From contig JAKCPI010012499.1 in assembly GCA_023213315.1 (NCBI GenBank), forward strand, positions 85,067 to 149,066: a stretch of 64,000 bases of DNA, given 5' to 3'. The translations under genes and the position numbers were made by a program. This document shows positions 10,451 to 20,737 of the stretch, piece after piece. Each line of letters starts with the position of its first letter. The stretch's first letter is position 1. The notes beneath the pieces are model-generated. The model did no database searches. It worked only from the letters and a program-made list of their open reading frames with translations, and was not told the DNA's origin. This DNA comes from Euborellia annulipes (taxonomy: Eukaryota > Arthropoda > Insecta > Dermaptera > Anisolabididae).

Positions 10451-11417
10451 TAATTTCTAGATTTATTTTTTTGAAGAATATTTCATTTCATTAATTATTA
10501 TTATTATTTATTCATATGTAAGCTCAGTGATTAATTTCCCTTTTACATCATAATCCTGCTTGAGTAGCCTAATGAGGATTTTTAAAGATAAGTTTATAAA
10601 AAAAAATTTAATATATCTAATACAGGACTTTATTAATTGAAATTACCTAAGTTACTAATCTAAGAGAATTTGAACTTGGATTAGCATTTCTTATAAGATG
10701 TACATTTGACATTTAAGAGAGGAAAGTAAAAATAAATTTTCTGATAGTGTAAGTATAGTGATTTGCAATTTAAAATATTAACCCGCTTAGAGGGGGATTA
10801 AGATGTCGGTCTCGAGATATGAAGTCCCAAATTCTGATGAGGAACATGCAATGCTATGCTCTTATTTTTAAGTTTAAACGAGATGAGAGATAACAACCTC
10901 AATATTTGAAAGTTTTTATTTTATTTTCTATTGTTACAACAAGTAAAAGAGAAAAGAAACCTTTTTTTATTGCAACTGGCCTTTACTTTTATAAAGCCTA
11001 TATATTTAAATAGATAATAATAGATATCCATGAGCCCTTTTCTTAAAAGGATAGCCTATTATTATTTTTTGATTCCGAACATATTTTTCAATTTTATCCT
11101 TTACCAAATGGCTTTTTCAGTTTGAAAAAGATTCTCCCATCATCATCAGATGTGCGAAAATTTGCTTGCGGTTCATTTAATTGCTTATCGTGAAGAAAAA
11201 AGCAGTAATTTTGATATTCAAAAGGAATCAAATATTATATAGCTATGCAGACAAACTCGAGCAAAATTTGAGGGTGTTATGTCAAAGAATAAGAATTCTT
11301 TTGAATTAGTTCTTATATAATGGGATCTAGTTTATGTCTATCTCATCTGCAAATCTCTCAGTAATAACAATATTGATAGAAACAAAACTTAAAGGGGAAC
11401 TGAGTAAATTATTTCAT
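10451..11417. other. A+T-rich non-coding stretch
   Basis: No protein-like frame. An ATT/TTA-rich tract lies at about 10494-10510. No terminal repeats or RNA genes seen. Confidence 0.5.
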
Positions 11418-11875
11418 TAAAATAGAGGAATGTTACTATTCGTAGAATCTTGAAGAAATTAAATATTTTTTTATAATAAAAAATAAATAAAAAATAATTC
11501 TTTATAGAAAAAATAATTATAATAATAATAATAAATAATTCTTTATTTTTTTATTATAAAAAATATTTAATTTCTTCAATAACCCATGAACAATAACATT
11601 CCTCTATGTCCTCGGGCTTGGTGTAGGGGTTAGCGTGCTGGCCTTCTATGCCAAGGGCCTCGGATTCGGATCCCAGGCAATCCGATGATTTTATTTAAGC
11701 CAATTGGATACCAAATAGCTTAAATGAGAATGTCTGGACCCCCAATAGATATATTCATTAACAACTGTTATCGTAAAAGTATTATATGGCCTAAGATGCC
11801 GAAAAGACTGTGTGAGTGTGTGTGTGATTGGGAAAAGTGTGAGTGTTTAAAAAAAAAAACATTCCTCTATTTTAT
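11418..11875. mobile_element. foldback element interrupted by a SINE
   Basis: Left arm: AAAATAGAGGAATGTTA, then CTTGAAGAAATTAAATATTT. Right arm: AAATATTTAATTTCTTCAA, then TAACATTCCTCTAT, resuming after the SINE as ATTCCTCTATTTTA at 11861. Removing the SINE and one duplication restores a continuous inverted repeat around an A+T loop. Confidence 0.75.
11608..11859 (+). mobile_element. SINE-A inserted in a foldback arm
   Basis: The head reads TTGGTGTAGGGGTTAGCGTG, the B-box region GATTCGGATCCCA. The body hairpin is slightly decayed (CCAATTGG.../CCAAATAGC), followed by a GT-rich tract and poly-A. The duplication CATTCCTCTAT (11597-11607, 11860-11870) is part of the host foldback's terminal repeat. 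Confidence 0.92.
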
Positions 11876-11940
11876 GGAAATACACTATTAATGTTAAATA
11901 AAAATTCATGACTTCAGGTAAACTAGGTTTTATCTGTATA

Positions 11941-12283
11941 AAGGCGGCTACATGTAACTACAAACTTGACAAGCATGCTTGTGCAATCTTTTTGTACAAG
12001 CAAACTGTAGCGTCTGTAGGAGAATTTTGCTCAAGCATTTTAATTGTGCAAGCCGCTTGACAATTTAAATATTAATATTTATTGTGCCTCTGTTTAAAGC
12101 AAGTGAGTTATTTTTTGTTATCTTCGAATAAATAAACTTCCGAGTTTGACATTTATAGGTTAATTTTCGGCATAAGCTGTTTCTTGCATAAGCATGTGGT
12201 GCCGAAGGGAATTTGTGCATGCTGGTACAAAAAGATTGCACTTGCATGCTTGTCAAGTGTGCAGTTACGAGTAAAGCTGCCTT
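11941..12283. mobile_element. terminal-inverted-repeat element of about 343 bp
   Basis: Starts AAGGCGGCTACATGTAACTA and ends with AGTTACGAGTAAAGCTGCCTT. The inverted similarity runs about 57 bp and includes CTTGACAAGCATGCTTG near the left and CTTGCATGCTTGTCAAG near the right. No clear target duplication and no transposase. The superfamily cannot be assigned from these ends. The minus-strand frame at 12065-12256 is a by-product. Confidence 0.7.
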
Positions 12284-13553
12284 AAGAAACAGTATCGTAT
12301 AAACTACTAATTACAAACAAAAGAGTCATGAATCAACTTAGAAGAATTTAACTGACAAAATGTCAACTACCAAATATTATTAAAAGTTTTTATGTTGAAT
12401 TATATAGGATTGATGATTAAATAAATAAATATTTTACAATTATAATTTGTTGATTGATTATATCTAGGTAAAAAAATAATTCATGTGGAAATTAAAAGTT
12501 AATTTAATTTATTAATTAATAAAAAAAAAAGATTTTCCTCAGATCAAAGATTAATTTGATTATTTTTCCCCCCAACCAACTTATATCCAATAGAGAGAAT
12601 TACTTGTTAAAATTTTACTTATCAATTCTGAATTCTGTTTGATAGAAATTAAATAATCAGATGGTTAGTTTAAGAGCTGGCTTTATTCACACTCAACTCG
12701 GTAAATTAATAGAAAAAAAAAAAAAAAAAAAAAAAAATTATTAAGATTGTGAATTATTTTATAAAAGGAATGTTTGATAAAGTTTGTGTAAGTGTTGGTT
12801 ATTGTATCAAAGAATAAAAAAATTATTAAAGTTGAAAAGCAGCGAGTCTTCTTGTTGTTTAAGCATTAATATTTCCCCCTCTTCAATTAATTGATTCTCT
12901 TTTATTATGAAACATTCTAATTTTCAAGAGAAATACCTTTCATCAAGAATGTAAGCTCTTCCTTTATCAAAGAGAATTTAGTAAAAGAAATTTCAAATGA
13001 TTACGTTCTATATAAAAAAAAATCGGAGTAAATTTTTCTAAAAATGAAATGATAAAGAAGATATCTTCTAGGTGGCGAGTGAACTTCCCCCCCTCTTCAA
13101 AGTAAAATTTAAAAAAGTTATTCACAACACACCCTAAGTAAAATTTTGCGGGGGAGACGAAAAAAATGACAGATATTTTAATTTATTCAATACATAAATA
13201 TATCACTTAACTTTATTTAAATAATATGCAAACATATGCAAATTGATTAATGACAATTATTATTAATTTTTTACATGAACGACAATTCAAGAGAGGGCAA
13301 GTGTCCCCCTTTAAATGAATCTAATTAATTAGTTAAAATGAATGTTGTAGGTTTTAGGGTAAAGTATTTAATTTAATCTTCTCCTTCATATAACTTAATC
13401 AGTAATGTAACACGTAAGGGGAAGTATTGTCAAATTCGAGACTATATTTTATCGTAGGTTTTTTTCCCAAACTATTTGGCCCTCTTAAAATATGTAGAGA
13501 ATGAAACTTAAATGGTGGTTGAGAAATTGTCAAACGATATTTGAGGTGTCTTA
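12284..13553. other. A+T-rich non-coding stretch
   Basis: Contains a poly-A run near 12714-12737 and several short pyrimidine tracts. No coding-like frame or element ends seen. Confidence 0.5.
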
Positions 13554-13782
13554 GGGCCGGTTGTTTCAGTTCTAGTTAACTAGCAAACTTATCCGACCGT
13601 GAGAAAATCATCGATATAGTAAACAAGAACACACTTAACCTTTGGGTTAAAAAAATGAGTTTTTTCACATATAATTAGCTATCTGAGGTAAAAGGGAAGT
13701 TTTGTAAAGTTAGTAACTTAATAAAGGCATAATTTATAAAAATTATTAAAAATTAAAATTAATTAAAATAAATATTAAAAAT

Positions 13783-14729
13783 CGCTCTCTAAAATTAAAA
13801 AACAGCCAGCTCCACCTTTGTTCACTGCGCTTCCTCTATTACCTCGAGCAATCATCACCATAGTCAATCGGCTCAGAATCAATCACACCCGCGCTCCAGC
13901 ACACTTAGCCAGGTTTAATATCATCCCGTCTCCGTTATGCTCCTGTAATGATATATGTGCAACCCCCCTACATATTATAGCAGAATGCCCCTTATACGTC
14001 CGCCAAAGAACTCAATACATAGAAGACATCATTGCAAACTTCCGAGACCCAGTGGCGTAGCGAGGGGGGGAGCAAGGGGGGTCATCATGCCCCGGGCGCC
14101 ACTCACAAAGGGGCGCCAAATGGTCCGCAAAACAAAAAATTGCTGGGTAATTTTTATTTTTATTATAATTGATTTCTGGAAAATATATTTTAAATTTAGT
14201 GGCAGTGTAATATAATAATTTTGTATATTATATGGATTTCGAATGGGGGGGGGGGGGGGGGCGCTAAAAGGGTAATGTGCCCCGGGCGCGAGTTAAGCTC
14301 GCTACGCCACTGCCGAGACCCTTCCCTCTATCAACGTTTTCTGTCAAGCCCACAGTTTGAAGATTTGATCGCGCTCTACAACTACATAACAGCATCAAAT
14401 ATCATCATCTAATACCAGCAAAAAGAAAATATCCCCGATTTCAGTAGAACTCTGTTTGCTAATATATTATTGTTAGGATGTAATTTCTGATCTTTTTTTT
14501 TTTTTTTTTTATCCAAATGTTCTTAATATTCATGTTTTTTTTTTTTTATATACTCTTTTTTATATGAACGTTTTCTTTTACATGTATCTATTTTTGTATT
14601 TATGTTTTATTATGTGTAATTTTTGATTATGTATTTTGATTAAGTATTCTATATGACTTGCATTGTATTGTAATTGTGCCGATGGCCAAGGGCTAAAGGC
14701 TGGATCAATAAAAAAAAAAAAAAAAAAAA
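13783..14729 (+). mobile_element. 5'-truncated LINE (Jockey/I-like C-terminus and 3' UTR)
   Basis: The last part of the second ORF reads from about 13803. It includes an H-L-A-R-F segment, a C-x-C / H / C knuckle (LCSCND ... PLHIIAECPLY) and then an amphipathic tail ending NIII-stop at 14412 once the 14050-14312 insertion is ignored. This C-terminal Cys/His knuckle after the RNase H region is typical of arthropod Jockey/I-type LINEs. The 3' UTR is T-rich, then GCCGATGGCCAAGGGC and a poly-A tail (14709-14729). The flanks ATATTAAAAAT (13772-13782, 14730-14740) fit a target duplication, though A+T-rich. Dead: truncated and interrupted. Confidence 0.85.
14050..14312. mobile_element. hAT-type MITE nested in the LINE
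   Basis: The ends CAGTGGCGTAGCGAG and CTCGCTACGCCACTG are perfectly complementary over 15 bp. The flanks are the perfect duplication CCGAGACC (14042-14049, 14313-14320). Removing 263 bp plus one duplication restores the LINE reading frame across the junction, which proves the insertion. G-runs follow each end. Confidence 0.95.
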
Positions 14730-14786
14730 ATATTAAAAATAAAAATATTTAAAGCTAATTCATTTATTTTATTTTTTTTTTAATTT

Positions 14787-15010
14787 AGCCCTCAGGCCAT
14801 GGTGTAGTGGTTAGCGTGCTGGCCTTCTATACCAAGGGTTGCGGGATCGAATCGCAGGTAGTCCGATGATTTTATTTAAGCCATTTGGATACCAAATGAC
14901 TTAAATAAATATGCCTGGACCTCCAATAAATATTTTACTAAATAATGGCTTTAGTTGGCGAAAAGACTGTATATGTGTGTGAGTGTGAGTGGGAAAAAAG
15001 TGTTAAAAAA
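14787..15010 (+). mobile_element. SINE-A
   Basis: The head ATGGTGTAGTGGTTAGCGTG, a B-box-like GGGATCGAATCGC, a body hairpin with small mismatches (TTTAAGCCATTTGG / CCAAATGACTTAAA), a GT-rich tract and an A tail. The flanks ATTTTTTTTTTAATTT and a slightly longer version of it form the likely target duplication. Confidence 0.88.
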
Positions 15011-15205
15011 ATTTTTTTTTTTTAATTTCCAAAAAAATAAATAAACAAGACTTGTGTTTCTAATTATCCTTGGGACTAGTTATCTACGATCTGGGCTGTT
15101 ATTTAATCATATGATTAGCTTAACTAAAACTTAAAAGATTCCAAGTCATAGGCATCGAGCTTAAACGAAGGATAGCTAGTTAATTAGAACTGAAGCAATC
15201 GGCTC

Positions 15206-15290
15206 TTGCATTGGCTACCAATCCAATTTAAATAAATAGAGACGTGGACTAAATGGTCTTCAATCCCGAAAAAGACCTTAAATTAAATTT
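15206..15290 (+). mobile_element. SINE-B tail fragment
   Basis: CAATTTAAATAAATAGAGAC, then GGACTAAATGGTCT and a pyrimidine/A-rich end. This matches the downstream part of the SINE-B copy at 27105. The tRNA-like head is missing. Confidence 0.5.
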
Positions 15291-15335
15291 AAAAAAATAA
15301 TAAATAATTTTTTTGTTTATTTTAGCCTCATAAAA

Positions 15336-15550
15336 AATTATTAATTTTACTTTTAAAATTCATAAATCAATTATTTGTATATTCTCATTTTGCCCTTGAA
15401 ATCTTATGAAGAGTTCATGGGCGTTCTGTCGGAAACTAAATATGTGTCGACATTAAAACTCTGGTGAGGCAAGCACACAAAACTTAACTTTATCTTACCT
15501 AAGGTAAAAGAAAGTTTTATGCTGTGCAAACAGTCACACCAGATATTTTT
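15336..15550 (-). mobile_element. X repeat, left part
   Basis: In minus orientation: the ATAAATCAATTATTTG and TATTCTCATTTTGCCCTTG body segments, GGAAACTAAATATGTGTCG, then the left hairpin ending GTCACACCAGATATTT. The hairpin stems are partly decayed (GGTGAGGCAAGCACAC / GTGCAAACAGTCACACC). Confidence 0.75.
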
Positions 15551-16334
15551 ATTTATATTATGTTAAAAATAAAAATAAAAAATTTCATTAAAGTGCAACA
15601 GCAACCACCATTTTAAACTTTAGTAAATTAAGTTATTAATTGTAAATTCAACTGGAAATTAATGAAGAAGTCCGAGTTAACTTTAAGATCAGATTTTGAT
15701 GAATGTTTGATCAGAAAACGCTGACGCCTTTTAATGAATTCACGCCATTGCATATATTATCATTAGTTTTACAAGCCACGAATAGCGGAAATGACGTTTT
15801 CCATGGACGGCTTCTTATACGCCATTTTTTAAATGTTGTATGCATTGAATTTAGTAAATTTATTCAGCGTGGGCAGACAATTAAACTCTAATGGCGACGA
15901 GGGGAAAAAAGTTCACATCAGATCAGAATTTTATGAGTTTTCTTTCTTAAATGTAATTAAAAATACTTTGAAGTAAAAAATCATTTCCTTTGTTTTATTA
16001 ATTGTATTATAATTATAACTAATAAATTTCAATTTTTATTATCAAAATTCATTTAGAATTACATTTTTAAGACTCCGAGGGAGAGGATTTTTTTTTAATT
16101 TTTACTTTATCTTATTTTCAATTATACTAGCTTTATTTCTATTTTAGATTAAAAAAATTTGATTTTTTTATTTATTTCATTAGGTTCATTCGGATCTTGC
16201 ATAAATTTCATTAAAAAAAAAAAGAAAATTTCTCCTTTTTAGCTGAAGATCAACAAATCGAGAGGGGGTATTCTTAAACAGACAGACCCAATATTTTGAC
16301 ATTTAAATTAGTTTAAAAAAAATTTGGGGGCGAT
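15551..16334. other. non-coding stretch with one less A+T-rich segment
   Basis: 15690-15900 is less A+T-biased and carries a 62-codon open frame (15703-15891) of unrecognised product. It includes TGACGTTTTCCATGG. It could be a short conserved non-coding element. The rest is A+T-rich with nothing recognised. Confidence 0.35.
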
Positions 16335-16882
16335 ATAAAATTTATAAAGATAGAAAAATATTTATATATTGATACCATGGCAACCATTTCTCCTATCTTT
16401 CCTATGAAGTACAAGAGTAAAGTGGCCGGAAATAAATTAAAAAAAAAAAAGAGTAAAGTGGTCTTCAGAAAATTTCAATGTCAAAATGAGAATATACATT
16501 TTAAAGAGCATCTAAAAAATAAGTGATTTTTGAATTTTAATCAAAATAGTTGGAGAAAATATTGAGAAAATCGAAAAAAAAATTGAAAAATTACATCAGT
16601 AAAGTACTAGTACTCTTTGCCGATTTTGATTAAAAGCTCATTTTCGCGCCTCAGGGGTGTGCCTAATTTAAATATAAAAATTCAACTTCCTAACTCAATT
16701 CCCTCAAGCATAACATTGAACACAGACACACAGGCAGACCATGTCGCAAAAACCACTTTTTTGGATTCAGAACGGATCTCAAAACGTGTATATCCATCAA
16801 AATCTCGACATCGAATTTTTGGCATGAATCCAATACTTTCTCTCTATATATTTTAATATATATATAGAGGTAAGAGAAAGTA
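16335..16882 (+). mobile_element. X repeat lacking its left hairpin
   Basis: Begins in the body (AAAATTTATAAAGATAG), passes GGCAACCATTTCTCCTATC, and carries a 30-40 bp internal duplication around GAGTAAAGTGG (16420-16465). It continues through the ACACAGACACACAGGCAGACC remnant of the microsatellite, then GACATCGAATTTTTGGCATG. It ends in the right hairpin (CTTTCTCTCTATATA ... GGTAAGAGAAAGTA). Confidence 0.85.
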
Positions 16883-17159
16883 AAAATAGTTGCAAAATTT
16901 TTTTAATTTAATATCGATTAATATTGATTTAATCAAAATTTCTGATTCAAAATCATCATAAAATTCCATGATATTTTTGATTGGAAATAGAGCTAAATTA
17001 GTTAATATAAAGGGGATTCTTTTTTTAGGAAAAGGCAAAGAGAAAATTTAAAAATGCCTAGTATAGGTCTATCTCAATAAATGTTGAAAAACATGAATAA
17101 AATAAAAAAAGCGAAGATGCGGTCTTCTTATCAAAGACATATTTAGTTATGGATGTTTA

Positions 17160-17465
17160 TTTATATAACAGGAAAAGAAACAGGAGCAGCCAAAAAATAT
17201 AAAGCCTCCGAATTTCACAAATTAATGAGACTTTCGGGAAAATCCTATCATCAGCCATTCAAAATTTTGTGGTCATATGGGCACAATACATGCATATTTA
17301 TGTCCATATATACGGGCGAGTTGAACCATCATACTTATTCTTACTGACCAGGGCCTAAACAATTTTGAAGGACTGATGATAGGATAATAAAATTTTCCCG
17401 AAACGTCTCATTAATTAATGAAAATCGAAGGCATTATATTTTTTGGCTGCTCCTGCTCCTTTTTC
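17160..17465. mobile_element. foldback element with hammerhead-like core strings in both arms
   Basis: The left arm from CAGGAGCAGCCAAAAAATAT and the right arm through ATTTTTTGGCTGCTCCTG are inverted copies. The right arm on the plus strand reads CTGATGA (17373-17379), a short stem-loop, then GAAACGTC (17400-17407). The left arm on the minus strand reads CTGATGA (17248-17254), then GAAAGTC. CTGANGA ... GAAA is the conserved core of hammerhead ribozymes. One extra base lies between CTGATGA and the presumed stem II, so activity is uncertain. The plus-strand frame at 17153-17347 is a by-product. Confidence 0.7.
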
Positions 17466-17784
17466 AGTTTAAATAATTATTTTTCTAGTCTTATTACTCC
17501 TCTATATCCCCATTGACAAATCGATTTTAGAGGTTTATAGAAAAGGAACATCCAATAAATTAACCATTTTAAATCCTACTCTACAATCTTTGAAGTAGTT
17601 TGTTAAATTTTTTCTTTGTTAAATCTTTTACAAATTCTATGAATGTCAGATGGATTCACTATGATTAACAGAAATTATAAACTTTGACAAGCGAATCAAA
17701 AATTGATTCCAATTTCTAATTCGGAGATTCGAAACCGTAATTATATTATTTGAGTCTACTTTCTATTCATTCTGACTAAGCGAA

Positions 17785-18036
17785 TCATTGAATTTTAATC
17801 TCAAGATTGTCATTTAGGTACCGAATCAATCCGTCAATGTCAATAGAATATTCTACAATAATTCCGGGATAGGAATTATCATAACGAGCTGGCTTCTTTA
17901 TTATTTCATATCCGGCACTTAATTGATTGCATGCTGCATCATTGATGGACATTTCAATCAAAGAAATTATCAATGTTGCTTTAAGAATAAAAATAAAAAT
18001 AATTTTAAAAAAAGGGTATTTATTCAAAAGCACCAA
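17785..18036 (-). CDS. hypothetical ORF with a leader-like N-terminus
   Basis: An 83-codon frame. Residues about 9-28 are strongly hydrophobic after basic residues, like a signal peptide or membrane anchor. A mixed, protein-like segment with one Cys and many Tyr/Asp/Ile follows. The order (leader, then a P-A-R-Y-D-N region, then alternating hydrophobic residues) is faintly like the start of a Cys-loop receptor ectodomain, but the resemblance is too weak to name it. No donor site follows its end. It ends just upstream of a W repeat. It could be a chance frame or a first exon. Confidence 0.2.
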   Translation of the reverse strand: MVLLNKYPFFKIIFIFILKATLIISLIEMSINDAACNQLSAGYEIIKKPARYDNSYPGIIVEYSIDIDGLIRYLNDNLEIKIQ

Positions 18037-18056
18037 AAAGAGGAAAATAACTTAAG

Positions 18057-18512
18057 AAACGTGGGGCGTAGGAGCGGCGTTTAAAAGTACTTTAAAAAAA
18101 AACTAGACTATTATAAGGAATTTTTCAATGCGGTTTTTTTTTTTAATGAATTATATTCATAAAGGATTATTGGGTCAGAGAGTTATAATTTTTCAATGAC
18201 TTATTAAAAAATTATGAAAATTAATTTTTTTTTTTGTTATCAAGCTAATACAGCAAACCATCTGCCCCAATAATCTTAAATTTTTTTAAATTAAAAAATG
18301 AATTTATTGTTATTATTAATCACATATTAATTAAGAAAATTTTAAAATAAGATTAGTAGATATATTTAAAAAATTATGTGTCAAATAGTTCAGCACTCTT
18401 GCAAAAGGTGGCAGGCCGCCGATTCCCCTATTAGTCTATACCTGGCCTATATTTATATGTATATATGCTTTTATAAAAGTTACATAATATATAATAACAT
18501 GTATAAAGTATT
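18057..18512 (+). repeat. W repeat, copy 1
   Basis: Matches 55845-56292 along its length: GGAGCGGCGTTTAAAAGTAC, AACTAGACTATTATAAGGAA, TTGTTATTATTAATCACATA, a GGTGGCAGGC segment, then ATGCTTTTATAAAAG and ATAACATGTATAAAGTATT. It is more diverged than copies 2 and 3. No coding sequence. The element type is unknown. Confidence 0.8.
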
Positions 18513-19277
18513 CATTCTTAAAAGATCAATGAAAATCAACCAAATGCATTAAATTATTAGCTACCATTCTGACATCTCTTGGCAAATTTTCGTAATAGGT
18601 TTTTTTTTTTTTTTGTTTACTTTTTAAGACACACAACGTATAAAAATTTACGAAAGTAATACAGTATAATCGTTTAAAAAAAGTGTGAGTATAAAAATTA
18701 AAATTTCATTATTTTAGACAATTCCATTTATAACTTAAATAAAATCATTGTGGGGGTGGAAAGTTCGCGTGCATTGCGTCTGTCATTGAAATTATGAAAA
18801 ATTATTATTTAAAATAAAAACCCCGTTGTTATTATAAACAAGTACTTAAATGTAAGTATAATTTTATAAGTTATTATATCAGTTTTAAAATTTTCAAATA
18901 TTAACACGAAAGGGGAGTAGTAATAAACTGTTGTGGTTTTTGTTCTTGACATATGGCCTCTTTATTCTTGAATATTTTGCATTTGAACTAGTTTCCGGAG
19001 GGCACCACCCCCAATGAAGAAGATAAAATAAATAAATAAATATTTCAATGAAGAGAAAAAATGTAGTCTACATTTAATAAGGAACACCTAAGAATAGAGG
19101 TCTTGGTTCACTTTATAATCAAAAAGGCAAATACTAATATTTGTATTACTTCCGAAGATGACACGTGAGTCGAAATACTTATAAAGTATTTATACTAATG
19201 AATAATACAGTATATTGCAACATATAGGCTTGTGTTTTTAATTCAATTTCCAAGATTAAAAACAAAGAATTGATTAT
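18513..19277. other. A+T-rich non-coding stretch
   Basis: No gene-like frame, no terminal repeats recognised. Confidence 0.5.
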
Positions 19278-19955
19278 TACTTTCTCTTACCTATGTATAT
19301 ATGTAATATATATAGGAGAGAAAGTATTGGATTCATGTCAAAAATTCGATGTCGAGATTTTGATGGATCTTCACGTTTTGAGGTCCCCTGAATCCAAAAA
19401 AGTGGTTTTCGCGACATGGTCTGTCTGTGGGTGGGTGGGTGGGTGGGTGGGTGGGTGTGTCTGTGTTCAATTTTAAGCATGAAGGAATTGAGCTACGAGG
19501 TTGAAATTCTATATTTAACTTAAACACCCCCGGGACCGGAAAATAAGCTTTTAATCAAAATCGGCCAAAGATTACTAGTACTTTACTGATGTACTTTTTC
19601 AGTTTTTTTCGATTTTCTCAAAATTTGCTCCAACGGTTTTTTTTTAAATTCAAAAATCAATTATTTTTTAGATGCTCTTTAAAATGTATATTCTCATTTT
19701 GCGATTGAAATCTTCTGAAGACCACTTTACTCTTGTATTTCATAGGGAAGATAGGAGAAATGGTTGCCATGGTAACAAAATATAAATATTTTCCCATACT
19801 TATAAATTTTACATCTGAATTCAAATGTTCCGTACTGTCGGGAACTAAATATGATGGACGACAAAAAATCTGGTGTGACAAGCACAGTACACAACTTTCG
19901 ATTACCGAAGGTAAGAGAAAGTTGTGTGCTGTGCGCCAGTCACACCAGATTTTTT
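19278..19955 (-). mobile_element. X repeat, full length (reference copy)
   Basis: In minus orientation the left hairpin is 19870-19955 (CACACCAGATTTTTT on the plus strand). Then come GGTTGCCATGGTAACAAAAT, the body, a (TGGG)n microsatellite at about 19427-19459 and the TCGACATCG-type segment. The right hairpin (TACTTTCTCTTACC ... GGAGAGAAAGTA) is at 19278-19330. A-rich or T-rich bases flank both sides and no target duplication is clear. The three small open frames over the microsatellite are not genes. Confidence 0.9.
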
Positions 19956-20737
19956 AAAAGAGCTTCATTAAAATATTCTATTCACGATTAATAAAATCTT
20001 TATTTATATAGGGTTATTTGGTTATAGGCCTATATAGTTGTTTGTAAATAAATTTTTTTGAGGATGGAGCGAACTTTAGGATCAAGAGGTAATAGCCAAA
20101 GATAAAGGGTTAAATTATTTAATTTTCCATATATCTTGTTGCAGTTTTTAAAAAAAAAATTTTCAATATTTAAATATTTTTATAGAAAAAGTTCTACTAA
20201 ACTCATTATTGATGGAGAAGAAAAAGTTTTTATAAATGCGTTGTTATTGATTTCTCCCTTCCATTCATCGAAAAGTTTTATGTTTACTATGTATACTTGG
20301 TTATATCAGTCTCATTATCAGTGGTAACGTTTCCCGAGGTATGACTATACTTCATATACTGTGGAAATGAGATTCAAAAAATTTGGCAACCGGCGTTATC
20401 ATAAATAGGCTAAATTAGGGAACTACTAAATTAATTAAAATATTTTGGTTGAGGCTTATCTTTGGTGAATCTAAGTTTTTTTATTCTCTCTTTTTTTATT
20501 TATTTTTTTTTTTTTCAATAAATTTTTCTTCCATCATGGAAAAAGATCAAAAATTACATTGAAATTGAAATAAATTTTAATACTAAATTAAAAGAGTAGA
20601 ATTTGGTAATTCCGAGAATATTATGCTTTCACTTTGTCTTTGGGTGGCAATACGGAAGTCGAATTGTAATAAAATTATGAAAAAGATCTCTATGGCCGAG
20701 ATTCGAAACTAAATATCAACAGATATAATAAAATGAG

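Larger units (their letters stand above)
13554..15205. mobile_element. possible large inverted-repeat element enclosing other insertions
   Basis: GGGCCGGTTGTTTCAGTTCT at 13554, continuing into AGTTAACTAGC, has its complement at 15174-15205 (GCTAGTTAATTAGAACTGAA, then GCAATCGGCTC). The inverted match is about 31 bp with a few differences. The space between is largely filled by a LINE copy, a hAT MITE and a SINE, so the original element would have been only a few hundred bp. No convincing target duplication. Confidence 0.55.

Noticed and set aside
19270..19527. Three overlapping ORFs over a TGGG repeat
   Set aside because: They are translations of the X repeat and its microsatellite.
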